Assembly: GCF_020379485.1 (NCBI RefSeq)
Contig: NC_063437.1
Coordinates: 6,696,306 to 6,760,305 of the forward strand
Source: Brassica napus
Lineage: Eukaryota; Streptophyta; Magnoliopsida; Brassicales; Brassicaceae
Direction of reading: 5' to 3'
DNA: 64,000 bases
Shown: positions 11,181 to 22,504 of the stretch, one piece after another
How positions within the stretch are numbered: the first letter of the stretch is position 1
How the letters are laid out: each line of letters begins with the position of its first letter
Made by a program: the position numbers and the translations under genes
The notes under the pieces: model-generated
Database searches by the model: none
What the model saw: only the letters and a program-made list of their open reading frames with translations
What the model was told of the DNA's origin: nothing

Positions 11181-12399
11181 CTCAGGACAAGCGTATCATG
11201 GCTCAGTAACAAGGTTAAGGGCATCAGGGAGCTGAGACTTAACCAGGATGGATTGGAGGGAAGCTTAGGAGAACTGGCCGAGTGATCTATTAGCTGGACA
11301 TGGTCAAGATCAAGCTCAAACCAGCTAGGGACAGTGTGGAATCAGCTCACTCAGTCTTGGATAGCTCACTGGAACTGATAGACTAGCTCACTCAGCTCAG
11401 GCCACGTAGTGGCCACCTCAACTCAGCTCGGTGGAGTGTTATGGTCCGGGCCGGTGTGGCCGGGTCATGGGCGGTTATGGGCCAGTGGGGTCTTGGTCTG
11501 AACCACCAAGGGTCCGTGGGTCTTGGTCTTGGACAAGGGACTCAGGATGATGTTCTGGGCCTGATTTGCGGACAGCCCAAAGGAAGGGAAGAGCAGTTGG
11601 GCGGTTACTCCGGAAAAGGTGCAAAAAAGGGGCAGTTTTGCGCCCTTTCTCTCTAACTTTTGGGGCTGGTTTTCTCTATAAATAGAGTCCCACGCACATA
11701 AAATGGCACGAAATTCTTTAGGCAAAGCTCTGCCAAAATCATATCAGAAAGATAAAGAGAGAGAGAGAGAGACCGGCGGTTAGAGAAGAGAACCGTATGT
11801 GGTGGTGTTGTCTTGCCGGCGTGTTCTGATCGTGGGAAGGCCAGGCCATGAAGATGGATACCAGACAGAAGGACAAGGAGAAGGAGAAGGAGAAGGACTT
11901 GCCTCCAGGGGAGATAATGCCTAAGGTTAGTGGTGTAGACTGCAAGGAACAGCCCCGGGCCTGCGGATGATCCGTGCGGCCTTGTGACCGGTTCTCTTGG
12001 CGGATGCACCCATTCTCTTTACTTCTTCTGGATCGCCTGTTCTATAGTATTTTGTGATGTTATTGGATTGATTCAGACAGGGAACACTGGACCAAGGCCA
12101 TGGCCGGTTTAGGGATAAAGTCCTAGGCATTGGCCGGACTGATCTATTGTCGGATCTCACATCTCTGGTCGGTTTTGTTGAGATCTGACTGTGGGAATCT
12201 CTTAGTTGGGAATTATCATGAATTGTCATGAATTTTATTTAGTTTTTGGGAATTTATTTGAGTATGTCCAATCTGGACAGATCCTAGTTCTTAAGGGCCG
12301 AATTTATCTGGGAATTTATTTGAGTATGTCAATTATCTAACTATGGATGTTAAGGCCGCAGTTCATGGTTGGGCTTAAGAGCCGGGAACGGGCCTTACA
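10969..12399 (+). mobile_element. Solo LTR of a Ty3-like element, TSD GTGAC
   Basis: Starts TGTAGCATCC and ends GGGCCTTACA, flanked by GTGAC at 10964-10968 and 12400-12404. The uninterrupted D copies read straight through this point (AGAGTACTGTGACACCTCC near 48774), which confirms the insertion. There is no primer site, polypurine tract or coding region, so this is a solo LTR left by LTR-LTR recombination. A TATA box (11676-11685) and a (GA)n run near 11756 give plus orientation. Length 1431 bp includes a later 135-bp duplication. Confidence 0.88.
11676..11685 (+). promoter_or_regulatory. TATA box of the solo LTR
   Basis: CTATAAATAG, a canonical plant TATA box in the middle of the solo LTR. 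A GA-rich tract follows about 75 bp downstream, in the likely transcribed leader. Confidence 0.6.
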
Positions 12400-14151
12400 G
12401 TGACACCTCCGGGTTAATTGAGGGAGTTTGCATATTGCATAAGTACTGCCACGTAAAGGGAGAAATACATAAATTCCTGCTTCTCCAGACGTGGAAAGCA
12501 GCGCAAGCCTGGCACTTGGGTTTCCGAATCCATAACCAGCACCCCTAAGTCTGATAGTGGCTTTCTGCATAAAGCAGCATGCAGCACGGGAACTCAATAG
12601 TGACCAGCTTTCGAGCGGTAAAATGCAAAATCCCAACGGGTACCGGTAGTGGCCTCACCTAGGATGGCATAATACGGTCCCTTAAAATACAAATCAAATA
12701 CCCCTCGGTTATTAAGAAATTTTGGGTCCTCATGCAGTCTCTGGGTCCTGAACAAATTTCTTTAGGACCTGGAAAAGGTAAACCTCCAGGTTCTTTATAA
12801 CCCTCGGGCCCAACAACGACCTCAGGGTCTGAAGGAACCTCCGGGTTTCCAAACGACCTATGAGTCAAGAAGCAACCTCCGGGTTCAAAACGACTTCAGG
12901 GTCCTAAATACGACGTCAGGGTCTAGAAGAACCTCCGGGTTCCCAATCGTCCTCCGGGTCCCTAAATGACCTCAGGGTCGAGAGGAACCTACGGGTTCCC
13001 AATCGACCTCCGGGTTCCAAAACAACCTCAGGGTCCTTAATACGACCTCAGGGTCTAGAAGAACCTCCGGGTCCCTAAACAACCTCAGGGTCAAGAGAAA
13101 CCTTCGGGTTCCCAATCGACCTCTGGGTCCCAAAACGACCTCAGGGTCCTAAATACGACCTCATGGACTAGAGGAACCTCCGGGTTCTTCATCGACATCT
13201 GGGTTCTAACTCGACCTCCGGGTTCTAAAGGCGATCTCTGGGTCTATGGCAGCCTCCGGGCTCCAGAAACGACCTTCGGGTCCCAACAACATCTCCGGAT
13301 TCTGAAACAGTACCAAGGTTCCGTTCGATCCCAGGATACTGCCATTAAATCTCCGGGTCCCTAAGAGAGACCTGCTATCTCTTCAGAAAAATTCACGAGT
13401 AACCTATCTACGGAAGGTGGAACAGTACCAAGGTTCCGTTTGATCCCCGGATACTGCCATTAAATCTCCGGGTCCCTAAGAGAGACCTGCTATCTCTTCA
13501 GAAAAATTCACGAGTAACCTATCCCTATACTCCAGGTTCACGAGTCTAACACATCTTGTTCCGTCTTTAAGACTTCCCAATGGATAGCTGGACGACGCAA
13601 AGGAAGACACTGCTCCAAAAATCTTACCTAGCAATCAACGAGAGTCTACCCGACGAAGACGAGTTAGAGTCGAAAAGATATACGGGAAGGTCTCTTTGAA
13701 GGTCCACACAACCATCAGGTTCCCGGACGAAAATCCTTATAACCTAAGGGTTCCTGGACTAAGGTCCATGCAAGCAAGGGGTTCCTTGACTAAGGCCCAT
13801 CAAGCCTCCGGGTTCCTGGATGAAAGTCTATACAACCTCCGATCACATCCTCGAACCTATGGGTTTCAGAAATATGTATCTCTAAACCTCTAGATTTTGG
13901 AAGAGCATGCCTAGGATCCTCTGGGTTCCATGAAAGCACGACGCAAGGTCATCCCAGTTTTGATGGTGGCTTAGCTCCGAGGGGCAGATGTCATTACTAC
14001 ATAGTTGAGAGTGGCCAAGAATTAACGACAGAGTTCAACCAATGTTTCCACCTTCTTTATTTGGCATGGAAATTACTGCTCGTGCAAACAACATGTCCAG
14101 GAGATCTACTCCGGTACCAAGAATCAACTAGGTTATCTCCATGTTAGGGGA
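12400..14151 (+). mobile_element. Family D internal segment, copy 1, part b
   Basis: Continues D after the solo LTR. It begins with GTGACACCTCCGGGTTAATT, then a stretch shared with 41950-42240 and 48775-49060, then the GGGTC minisatellite, then a non-coding stretch shared with 47300-48110 and 51200-51970. A 115-bp tandem duplication lies at 13307-13536 (ACAGTACCAAGGTTCCGTT at 13307 and 13422). The segment stops at 14151, where C1 is inserted, and resumes at 37098. I see no gene; open frames up to 84 codons are low-complexity. Confidence 0.7.
12770..13270 (+). repeat. GACCTC(A/C)GGGTC minisatellite
   Basis: A run of ~19-bp modules such as CGACCTCAGGGTCCTAAATA, GACCTCAGGGTCTAGAGGA, ACCTCCGGGTTCCCAAT and CGACCTCCGGGTCCCTAAA, arranged in a higher unit of about 76 bp. 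Modules have GACC and GGTC half-sites in inverted order around a 4-base centre (TCAG or TCCG). The same array is at 42270-42705, 49100-49545 and 50773-51250. Confidence 0.85.
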
Positions 14152-14609
14152 TTTTTGTGTAGGCTCTTTTCGAGTACCACAGAACGATGGATAAGTTGAT
14201 TTGTTGAGTAGATTTAAGAGTGTTTCGTGGGGATTTAGAGAGATTGAGGAAAATATAGACTTGAAGAGATATTTATTACATAGAACAAGCAATGATTACA
14301 AGTATATTCGTATGAACCCTAAACCTAGCCGCCTAAGTATAATCTCCAAGTACAATAGGTCTCCCCATGCTTGAGGGCTGTTGTAACTCTCAAGAAGTTG
14401 GTTTCATTAGGTTAAACTCTTCCATATTTGGAAATATGGAAGGTTCTCCTTGTCGGAAGTTTTCCATTTCTTGGAAGGGAGCAGGGTGCAAGAACCGAGC
14501 CCAGGGTTCCCTCTAGGGGGGACCCGAGGAACCCGTTTACTTGGGACCCGGGGATCTGAGTCCTGCCCGGAGGCTGGGAGAAATAATACCGGGATATTTT
14601 TCCCCAACA
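14152..14609 (-). repeat. C1 3' LTR
   Basis: On the minus strand it runs TGTTGGGGAAAAATATCCCGG...CACAAAAATCCCCTAACA. It matches 36621-37097, but lacks about 12 bp around the TATA box (GTAACTCTCAAG here against GTAGCTCTTATATAGTC there). The polypurine tract AATAAGGGGCAAAC precedes it on the minus strand (14610-14623). Confidence 0.88.
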
Positions 14610-15120
14610 GTTTGCCCCTTATTTCTCGATTGTCATCGAAGTCGGGGAATAACCTGTGCACTCAAGTCAACCGGGGTTGCTCATTCTCAGCAGGCTCCCT
14701 TTAGGCAGGACCTTGTTCCGCTAGTCTTGTTAGCCTAGGTTCCACTCAAGTCGGAACTCATTCTGAACCCAGGTAAGGACAGGTTCCTTCGTGTTCAGTT
14801 GATGTCTAATATTAGTTTCTTCTGCCTTTCTGGAAATGGTGAGACCGGAGCAGATATTTACTTCGGGGGTCTGATAGATTGTGGAGGAAAGCGGAAGTGT
14901 GGCATCTTTCCTTTTTTCAGTCCGGTCGCAAGGAATTCTTCTGAAGATTTGGAAATATCCGACTTCCTTTTTCCAGGCTCCTGCTTCGTTCATGGGTGGT
15001 CGCGTAAGGCCTTGCCGTCTGTTTGCTGATCCATTCTCATCACCTATTGCTTCCTTTGGAACGGCTTCCGAAACAGGTAGTGAGGCGATCCCAATGGCAC
15101 CTTTGAAGCAACGCCTTCCC
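14610..15120 (-). mobile_element. C1 3' internal tail
   Basis: Sequence between the C1 polypurine tract and a break at about 15120, where the integrase frame of A2 begins. On the minus strand a frame of roughly 130 codons is open across 14730-15120, but I recognise no domain. Because it abuts the C1 LTR, I assign it to C1. Confidence 0.5.
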
Positions 15121-18100
15121 AGTTTGCTCCAAGTTTTCCCGCGTTTCGTTCAGCGGTGTTTTGGAAAACTTTGCGAAGGACCAGATCTCCTTGAATAAAT
15201 CTACGATTTCGTACGTTGGAATTATAGTACTTTGCAGCGGCATGTTGGTAATTCTGGATTCGGATAAGCGCTCGATCTTGGCGCTCGTTAATGAGATCGA
15301 GATCATCCAGGAGCATGGCATCGTTGAGTTCTTCCTATTCGGGTAGTAACCTTCTTCGGACGCCGGGGAATTCTACTTCCGCGGGAATCATGCATTCCGT
15401 GCCGTATACCAGAGCGAAAGGAGTTTCTCCTGTTGCTCGCCTTGGGGTGGTACGGTGAGACCAGAGGACTCCCTCGAGTTCGTCTGCCCACCTGCCTTTT
15501 TTGGCCTCTAAGCGTTTTTTCAGTCCGTCGAGAATGGTCTTGTTGATTGTTTCAGCTTGTCCGTTGCACTGCGGATATCTGGGAGTTGACTTGTTGAGCC
15601 GTATCTTCCATTTTTCGCAGAATGCCTCGAACCGGGTGGAGATGAACTGAGACATGTTATCGGTTACGATCTCGTAAGGAACTCCATGCCTACAGATGAT
15701 GTTTTTCCATACGAAGTTTTCGACTTGGACATCTTTTATACTTGCGTACAAGTCCGCCTCTACCCATTTTGAGAAAAAATCGGTGAGGACCAGAAGGAAA
15801 CGCTTTTGCTTTGAATTATGAAGAGGTCCGACAATATCCATGGCCCAGCGCATAAAGGGGTAGGGCGATGTGATGGAGGAAAGAACTTCGGCTGGTTGTC
15901 GGATGGTTGGTGCATGCCTTTGGTATTTTTCGCATTTCCGTGCGAATTTCTCGCAATCTCCGATCATTGTTGGCCTGTAGTATCCATGGCGTTTGATTTT
16001 CACGGCTAGTGATCTTCCACCGGAATGGTTGCTGCAGGAGCCACAATGTACTTCTTCCATTACTCTTCTCGCTTTTTCCCCTTCCAGACACGTCATGAGT
16101 GGTTCGGAGAATCTCCATTTGTAAATTTCGCCGTCCACTGTCACGTAGCGTGCGGCCTATGTTCGGACTTTGCGGGCTGCCCATTTTTTGGCGGGCAGTC
16201 GCCCGTCCATAATGTAGTCTCGAATCGTCTGGATCCATGGGGTATCGCAGCCGTAATCAGATTGCTCCGATGGTGATTGAATCGTAACTTCTTCTTCCTC
16301 GTCATCTTGACTTTCTATGAGATTGACGACGATTGGTGGTCCGATGCTCGGATGTTCGATGAACTCGATTGGAATTACCCTTTTAAGTCCTGGGTCGGAA
16401 CTTGATGCTAGGGCCGCGAGGGCGTCTACCTGGACGTTCTCGGAATGGGGTATTCACGTAAGGGAAAATCAGTCAAAGTCTTGAGCTAGACCTTGGACCA
16501 GTTTGAGGTATGCGTCCATCCGTTCGTCTCTGGCTTCATACTCTCCGCTGAATTGACTGGCCACTAACTGGGAGTCGCAGTAAGCGTGGAGGTTACGTAT
16601 CTTTAAGCCATGAGCCAAGTGTAGCCCTGCGATGAGTGCTTCGTATTCAGCTTTGTTGTTTGAGGCATGGAATTCCAGCCTGAACGATTGTTCCAAGATC
16701 TCGCTTGTAGAAGACGTGAGACGGATTCCGATACCCGATCCTTGCTTGGATGAGGATCCGTCGATGTGGAGGAGCCAGGTGGAATTTGGTTCCTCGTTAG
16801 TTATTGTCGCCGTTTGTAATTCGACCAAGAAGTCTGCGAGCACTTGTGATTTTGCGCTCGTCCTTGGTCGGTACTCGATATCGTACTCGCTCAATTCGAC
16901 TGCCCACTTGGCCAGTCGGCCCGACTGACTTGGGCTATGCAGAATTTTCCGTATGGGAAAGGTCGTGAGGATGACGATCGTGTGGGATTGGAAATATGGT
17001 CTTAGTTTTCGGGCCGATGTTACGACTGCGCATGCTAATTTCTCCATTAATGGGTACCTAGACTCGCATCCAGCAAGGTTTTGCTTATGTAGAAAATAGG
17101 TTTATGCTCCTCGCGTTTTTCCCTGATCAGGACTCCGTTCACGGCCGTTGCTGACACAACGATGTGTAAGAATAAAGGCTCTCTTTCCATGGGTTTTGCA
17201 AGGACTGGAGGAGTAACTAAACAATGCTTCAGCTGTTGGAAGGCGTTTTCGCATTCTTCCGACCATTCGAATTTTTTATTTCCTCGCAAGACATCATAGA
17301 TGGGCAGGCACTTGTCTGTTGATCGCGAAATGAATCGGTTAAGTGCTGCGATCCTGCCGGTCAGCCTTTGGACTTCCCGCTTATTCTTTGGAGAAGCCAT
17401 CTCGATCAATGCGTTGATCTGTTTTGGATTTGCTTCGATGCTGTGAAATGTGACCAGGTAGCCGAGGAATTCCCCTGATGCTACAGCAAATCTACATTTT
17501 GTCGGGTTGAGCTTCATGTTATGGGAATTTAACTGAGCAAAACATTCCTCGAGATGCGACACGTGATCATTTGCTTGGAGGGATTTGACGAGCATGTCGT
17601 CGATATAAACCTCCATTGTTTTTCCGAGTTGTTTGGAGAACATTCGGTTCACGAGTCGTTGGTAAGTTGCGCCAGCGTTTTTGAGGCCGAAGGGCATTAC
17701 CTTATAGCAATAGGTTCCACGATCGGTAATGAATGCAGTCTTCTCGCGATCGTCGGGATTCATCCTAATTTGATTATAACCTGAGAAGGCGTCCATGAAG
17801 GATAGAAGCTCGTTGCCCGCTGTTGCTTCTACCAATCGATCGATATGCGGTAGAGGGAAACTATCCTTTGGACATGCTTTGTTCAGGTCGGTAATCCACA
17901 CAAACTCGCCATTTCCCGTTTTTCTTTTTGACTACTACAGGGTTGGCGAGCCAGTCTGGGTATCTTACTTCTGTTATCGACCCGACTTTGAGCAATTTTT
18001 CGACCTCGTCGTTTACTGCGGAAGCACGTTCGGGTCCTAGCTTCCGTCTTTTTTGTTTGACAGGTTTGAACGTTGGGTCGATATTCAGCTCGTGACACGT

Positions 18101-18606
18101 TACGTTAATGTCAATCCCCGGCATATCTTCCGCGGCCCATGCGAAAGTATTGAGATTCTTTTTAAGACAGGTTACGAGTTCTGTCCTCAAAGGCTCGCGG
18201 AGATTGGCTCCGATCTCGACGCAGCATTCCAGGAATGCTTCGTCGAGACAGATTGCTCCCACGGGTTTGCAAGTTGGCTCGCGTTTTTCATCCAAGGCCG
18301 CGATGTTACGAGATTGCCAGAAGAGTTCCGCTGAATCCCGACTTCGCTTATCTTCGTTGGAGATCTTTTTCTCCACTTTTCTAGGAGTGATCTCGAGGAC
18401 CGGTCTTTTTCGTTTTAGTTCGGCGGTGAAACAAACCTGTGATACTCTCGGATTTCCCCATATTACCTCCACTCCGTTAGGGGTCGGGAACTTGAGGCAA
18501 AGATGGTATGTTGATGGGATTGCACGCATGGCGTTCAACCATGGTGTCCCCATGATAACGTTGTAAGATGCAGGACGGTCAACGACTAGAAACTCTGGGC
18601 CTTTTG
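15121..18606 (-). pseudogene. A2 pol: late protease, RT, double RNase H, integrase (broken)
   Basis: Minus-strand Tat-lineage pol, closely matching A3 (58630-62174). In order: the protease tail with ASYNVIMGTPWLN, RT with YIDDMLVKS, a Ty3-type RNase H remnant, a second archaeal-type RNase H (HIDGSSSKQGSGIG...EFHASNNKAEYEAL...YCDSQ), then integrase with [11 protein letters not shown]. Breaks against A3: a 2-bp loss near 17892, a 1-bp loss near 17065, stops near 16455-16475 and a stop near 15340. The integrase zinc motif has CEKY where A3 has CEKC. It ends at NWEG (about 15120), where C1 tail sequence takes over. Its upstream part continues at 34123 beyond inserted element B. Confidence 0.85.
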
Positions 18607-19825
18607 TGATGCGGCCATCCAAGTAGAGGTTCCCGTGGTTACTAGTGGTCCGACTACCCGGAGTGGAGCCAAGGCCATAAGACTTGGATTTTCCAAAGCT
18701 GTCCAACAAATCCTTGATCAAGATGAAGAGTTGCTGATTGAAGAAATGGTCCAATTGAAGATTCAAGATCCAGCCGGTTCAATGGAGGTTCAAGATCAAG
18801 CCGGTCCACTCCAATTCAGATCACTCGGCCAGAACCGAACCGGCCTAACCATCTCTACATGTGATCTCGGTTCAGATGCTTCCCCAAACTCAGCCGGTTC
18901 TGAGTAATCCGTCCAATCCATTTAAGGTAAGCAGGTAAGATTTCAATTATGATTTCTAACCGGTTTATTGTTTCTGGTTTGTGTTGGTTCTTCTTTTAAT
19001 TTCAATTCAAGAACTCATGGGCAAATTGTTTAAGTCTTTTATTTCTTTTGAGTTCAATAATTCAAGGCCTTTGTTTAGCCTTTGCTTTAGCTTGTCCTAG
19101 TAGAGTCGGCCCACCTTGTTTAGGCCTTGTCCGATTTTTAGCTTGTCCAAGAGAGTCCATGTTGTTTTGCTTCAAGTCCCCTAGAAGGGCATAGCTGCAG
19201 GGTATTTAATCCCCACTATAAGCAGCCTTGTATTTTTTTAGCTTATGAAATATATGAGATAGTTTTCCCTAGCAAAACCCCTTCTTTTCTCTCTAGTTTG
19301 CGTGAGAAGCCAACCTAGAAGAACCTTGAATCTTTTCAAGTTTTCATCATCAAACTTGTGGCGATTCTTCACTCCATTCCATCCATCGATCCGGCCTTGA
19401 GAGAGACGTCAGTCCAGCAAGCCTGATCTCACCTTCACGCCATCTCCATCCACTGTTCTTATTGAGAGAGACTTCAGTCCAGCAACTTGAATCCACCAGC
19501 CATCTCTATCTCTCTCTTGTTTTTATTTTATTTCTGCAACATATAGTTATAGATCGGCCATTTGATATAAAAACCCATAAAAAGTCATATCTATTTCTGT
19601 TCTTCATTTATCAGTTAGTTTTCTTTCTGTTCATCATTTTGATTCATAAAAAACTCATAAAAATAACACTCTTTAGTTTCAGGAACCAGATCGGCCATCT
19701 CTCTCTCCATCGCGTCCGTCCAGCCGCGCCCTAGCCGTCTGTCCGTCCATCCATCCGTCCTGTCCAGTCCGGATTCTTGAACCTCAGTCCGTCCATTTGA
19801 GTAGTCTGAATCTCAGCCTGCAACA
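18607..19825 (+). repeat. Element B 5' LTR
   Basis: TGATGCGGCC...CAGCCTGCAACA, 1219 bp, matching 32904-34122. A TATA-like CTATAAGCAG lies near 19218. TTGAGAGAGAC...CAGTCCAGCAA occurs twice (19397 and 19462), downstream of the TATA-like box. The first ~290 bp still read as the pol C-terminus, because the coding frame overlaps the LTR in this clade. Confidence 0.93.
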
Positions 19826-19827
19826 TT

Positions 19828-19839
19828 TGGTATCAGAGC
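19828..19839 (+). other. Element B primer-binding site
   Basis: TGGTATCAGAGC, two bases after the LTR end, complementary to the 3' end of initiator tRNA-Met. This is the usual primer site of chromoviruses and many copia elements. Confidence 0.9.
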
Positions 19840-19925
19840 TTAAGGCTCCTGAAAAATCGGTTATATCTTGTCCTTAAGACAACTTGCTTGCCGGTTTTGT
19901 GTTAATCATTCATTTGCATTACAAA

Positions 19926-19966
<41 letters not shown>

Positions 19967-20513
19967 TTGTTCTTGCTGTTCTTGCTGTTCTTGATTGTTC
20001 ATCCTAGTGTTTCTGTAGATCATTTTCGTGCATCAGTAAGAGAAGTCAATCTGTTTGTGAGATTGATCGACCAGCTTTCCTTTTTGGGAGGTCCATTGGC
20101 CAATTTACATTAAATTCGATTTTTACTTGCTCTAGTTGTCTAGATTGCTTAGTTTGCATTTAGTTTTGATTGTCAATCATATTTAATTTAAAAAAAAAAT
20201 TTCAATCAGATTTAATTTTGAAATTGCATTTGCATTTGCACTTTCCTTTTTTTTTGTTTTCCTTTGATTGATTCGATTTTCTTTTTAAAGTTAAAAAAAA
20301 AAATTTCAGTTTCCATTTATACTTTAGATTCCAATTTCATATTTCTTTAAAAAAAAAATTTAACTTTCCTTTTTAAACTTTTCGAATTTCATTTTCATAT
20401 TTAAAAAAAAATAAACAAATCATTTGCATTTGTTTGATTGATTGTTTCTTTTCTTTATATCCTCTATTTCCCTTTGCACTTGATCTCTTTTCTTTCTTGT
20501 ATACAGGAGAGAC
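19840..20513 (+). other. Element B 5' leader with AT microsatellite and A-tracts
   Basis: Untranslated leader between primer site and gag. It holds an (AT)n microsatellite at about 19934-19962 and several 8-10-base A tracts between 20190 and 20420. I see no gene. Confidence 0.7.
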
Positions 20514-21045
20514 ATGAGGGATGTCAATGCTGATGATGTTCCAACCCAAGCTGACATCAATGCACAGCTGTTGGCCGGCCAAGCCCAACTTACGGCCACT
20601 ATGAATGCAGTAACCGAGCATCTGGCTCGACTGGAACAACGGAACCGTCCCAATGATCCGCGTCCTAGGAGAAGGAACCATCCCTACCTGGATGAACACG
20701 GCTGTTCTCTGATGAGGACAGTTCCGATTCCGAACCACCCGATCGAGAAGAGCCTCGACCTGCCCAAGCCGGACGAGAGGGTCGACGAGAACATCGGATC
20801 CAAGGAGATGGGAGTCCAATCAGGAGGAGACGCCGAGAGGATGAAGTTCCTTGACAAGGGGGAAAGGACCTCAAGCTTAACCCACCAACCTTTGCTGGAA
20901 AGGTCAACCCGGACGCCTATGTTGAATGGGAGAGGTGCATGGAATACATCTTCGAGTACTACAACTACTCTGAGGCCAGGAAGATAGCCTTAGCCGCGGC
21001 CCAACTGACCGAGAACGCTCTATCTTGGTGGGACAGAGAAGTGTC
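20514..21045 (+). pseudogene. Element B gag, 5' part, frameshifted and interrupted
   Basis: An ATG at 20514 opens a frame starting MRDVNADDVPTQADINAQ, with a predicted helical N-terminus. The frame is lost before the core gag domain: NPPTFAGKVNPDAYVEWE and LTENALSWWDRE lie in a different frame (from about 20867), so at least one indel has occurred. The core motif TFAGKVNPDAYVEWE is typical of the Ty3 gag family. At 21045 the frame is broken by insertion of A1, and the sequence resumes at 28994 after the duplicated GTGTC. Confidence 0.85.
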
Positions 21046-21244
21046 TGTTGGGATCAAAATCGGTCACGACGGAATCAATGTCTGAAAGTCCGTAAAAATC
21101 AGCATATCGTCCAAATCTCAATCGAACCACTAAATACCGATTGTCCGAAGGCAACGGACATGTATCCAAATCGGCCGCGGACAAACTCGAGTATGGATAT
21201 CAGACCGCGGACAAGCCAAGCTCGATCGATACGCGGCGACCAAG

Positions 21245-21465
21245 CATGCACACAGCTCGGTCGCTACGTAGCGACCGAGCTCGAGCGAAGCTTGGTCGCT
21301 AAGTAGCGACCGAGCGTCCGTCTCGCTCGGTCGCTACGTAGCGACCGAGCCCAAGCCAAGCTCGGTCGCTACGTAACGACCGAGCGTCTGTCCCGCTCGG
21401 TCGCTACGTAGCGACCGTGCTCGAGCCAAAGTTCGGTCGCTGGGTAGTGACCGAGCTCTTCCGAA
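21245..21465. repeat. Palindrome array, 5 units plus 1 degenerate
   Basis: Core CGGTCGCTACGTAGCGACCG, extended by GCT/AGC on the two sides, with spacers such as CGTCCGTCTCGCT and CCAAGCCAAGCT. The core is fully self-complementary, has five CpG sites and centres on TACGTA. The last unit (CGGTCGCTGGGTAGTGACCG) is degenerate. The array lies about 430-650 bp upstream of the TATA box. Confidence 0.95.
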
Positions 21466-21890
21466 CATCGGTACGACATCAGTACATGCACTCTCGTCAA
21501 ACCTTCAAATGTTATCTCCCAAAGACCGTAGCGAGCTCAGTCTATGTTTTCCGCTATTCTAAATCATCGATCAAACTTCGCGGATTAGAAACCGCGGAAA
21601 GTTCATTCTTTGTCGAAAGAAATCGTAGTAAACGCTTCGAGTCGGAAGACGGCCCAAAGGGACCTAAAACACGACTCGAGGCCCATCCTGCGATTTCTTA
21701 ACCAAAAGCCCGTAAACCACAGCACGGTTTACGCTTGGTTCACAAGGAAGGATAAATGTCAAGTTTTCGCGGATAAATACGGAAGTTTTGAAGATAATTG
21801 TGAAAATCGGGAAAAATGGAATATCTCCATTTTTATGCTATGATGGCTTAAGGGCAGAAGAGTAAAAGCGTAAATCGACCTTGGAGCTAG

Positions 21891-21898
21891 TATATAAG
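21891..21898 (+). promoter_or_regulatory. A1 5' LTR TATA box
   Basis: TATATAAG in a conserved block (CTTGGAGCTAGTATATAAGG) present in every A-family LTR of the window that retains this region. It puts the palindrome arrays in U3. Confidence 0.75.
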
Positions 21899-22059
21899 GA
21901 GTCCTTGGCGAGGAGCATCAGGGGGGCTTTTAGACTCGGAGTTCTCTGCACTTAGAAACTTTAGGCTTTATTCTCGACAAGTTCGGTTTCTATGACTGGC
22001 ACTCAAGTACTAGACAAACTCGCCCAGGCAGTTCGATCTCTTGTCCAGCTCTATCAATT

Positions 22060-22101
22060 GAACTACGTTTGGCTTGATCCTCGAAAGGGGTACGTAGGCA
22101 G
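22060..22101 (+). promoter_or_regulatory. Conserved R/U5 motif, A family
   Basis: GAACTACGTTTGGCTTGATCC, a short spacer, then GGGGTACGTAGGCAGCC. Close relatives lie at 26979-27022, 28591-28633, 38701-38743, 45769-45812, 46801-46842, 53481-53523 and, on the minus strand, 58568-58608. It occurs in LTRs of two different families and in the 3' internal region of A elements. Function unknown. Confidence 0.7.
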
Positions 22102-22462
22102 CCTTTAACAAGGTTCAGTCTGAAATCAATCAAAAACCTTTTATATATCTTTTTCGTCTTTTGTTATCGAGCTGCGACTCAACTAGGTTTGAGCTTTTAG
22201 GCTGCTAGAACTAGGTAACTCTCTGATATCCTTTGCGGCCAAAGCTTTTATGATCTCTTGTAATGATCGCAACGCTCTTACGCAGATTCGAAATAAGATC
22301 TACTGTTTTCTCTAAACTCGTTTGTTATCTTTTCACGATTTCCACATATATTTGGTCACTTGTCGTTGGCTCTCGCAGAGATCCGTGACCTCTGGGAAAT
22401 TAGAGTTTTCCTAATTTCCTTATTTAAACGGAAATCGACAGTGCGAATTTTGGTTCCCACAG

Positions 22463-22480
22463 TTTGGCGCTAGAAGGAGG
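22463..22480 (+). other. A1 primer-binding site
   Basis: TTTGGCGCTAGAAGGAGG, one base after the LTR. The same string stands beside the LTRs of A2, A3, C1 and the D-family LTR at 39138. It therefore marks the primer site in several related families. I did not assign the tRNA. Confidence 0.7.
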
Positions 22481-22504
22481 GGGGGTAACGGATTACTCTT
22501 ACTC

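Larger units (their letters stand above)
21046..22461 (+). repeat. A1 5' LTR
   Basis: TGTTGGGATC...GGTTCCCACA, 1416 bp. U3 holds five palindrome units plus one degenerate unit (21245-21465). The TATA box is at 21891-21898. A conserved GGCTTGATCC...GGGTACGTAGGCA motif is at 22060-22101. It lacks about 60 bp near 21105 that are present in the 3' LTR, and nine palindrome units. Confidence 0.92.

Noticed and set aside
15816..18566. Plus-strand frames and alternate minus frames over the A2 pol
   Set aside because: They are shadows of the pol frame; the same shadows recur over A3 (58621-61974).
18635..18907. Separate 90-codon gene TTRSGAKAIRLGFSKAVQ
   Set aside because: It is the pol C-terminus of element B copied in the 5' LTR, because pol overlaps the LTR.
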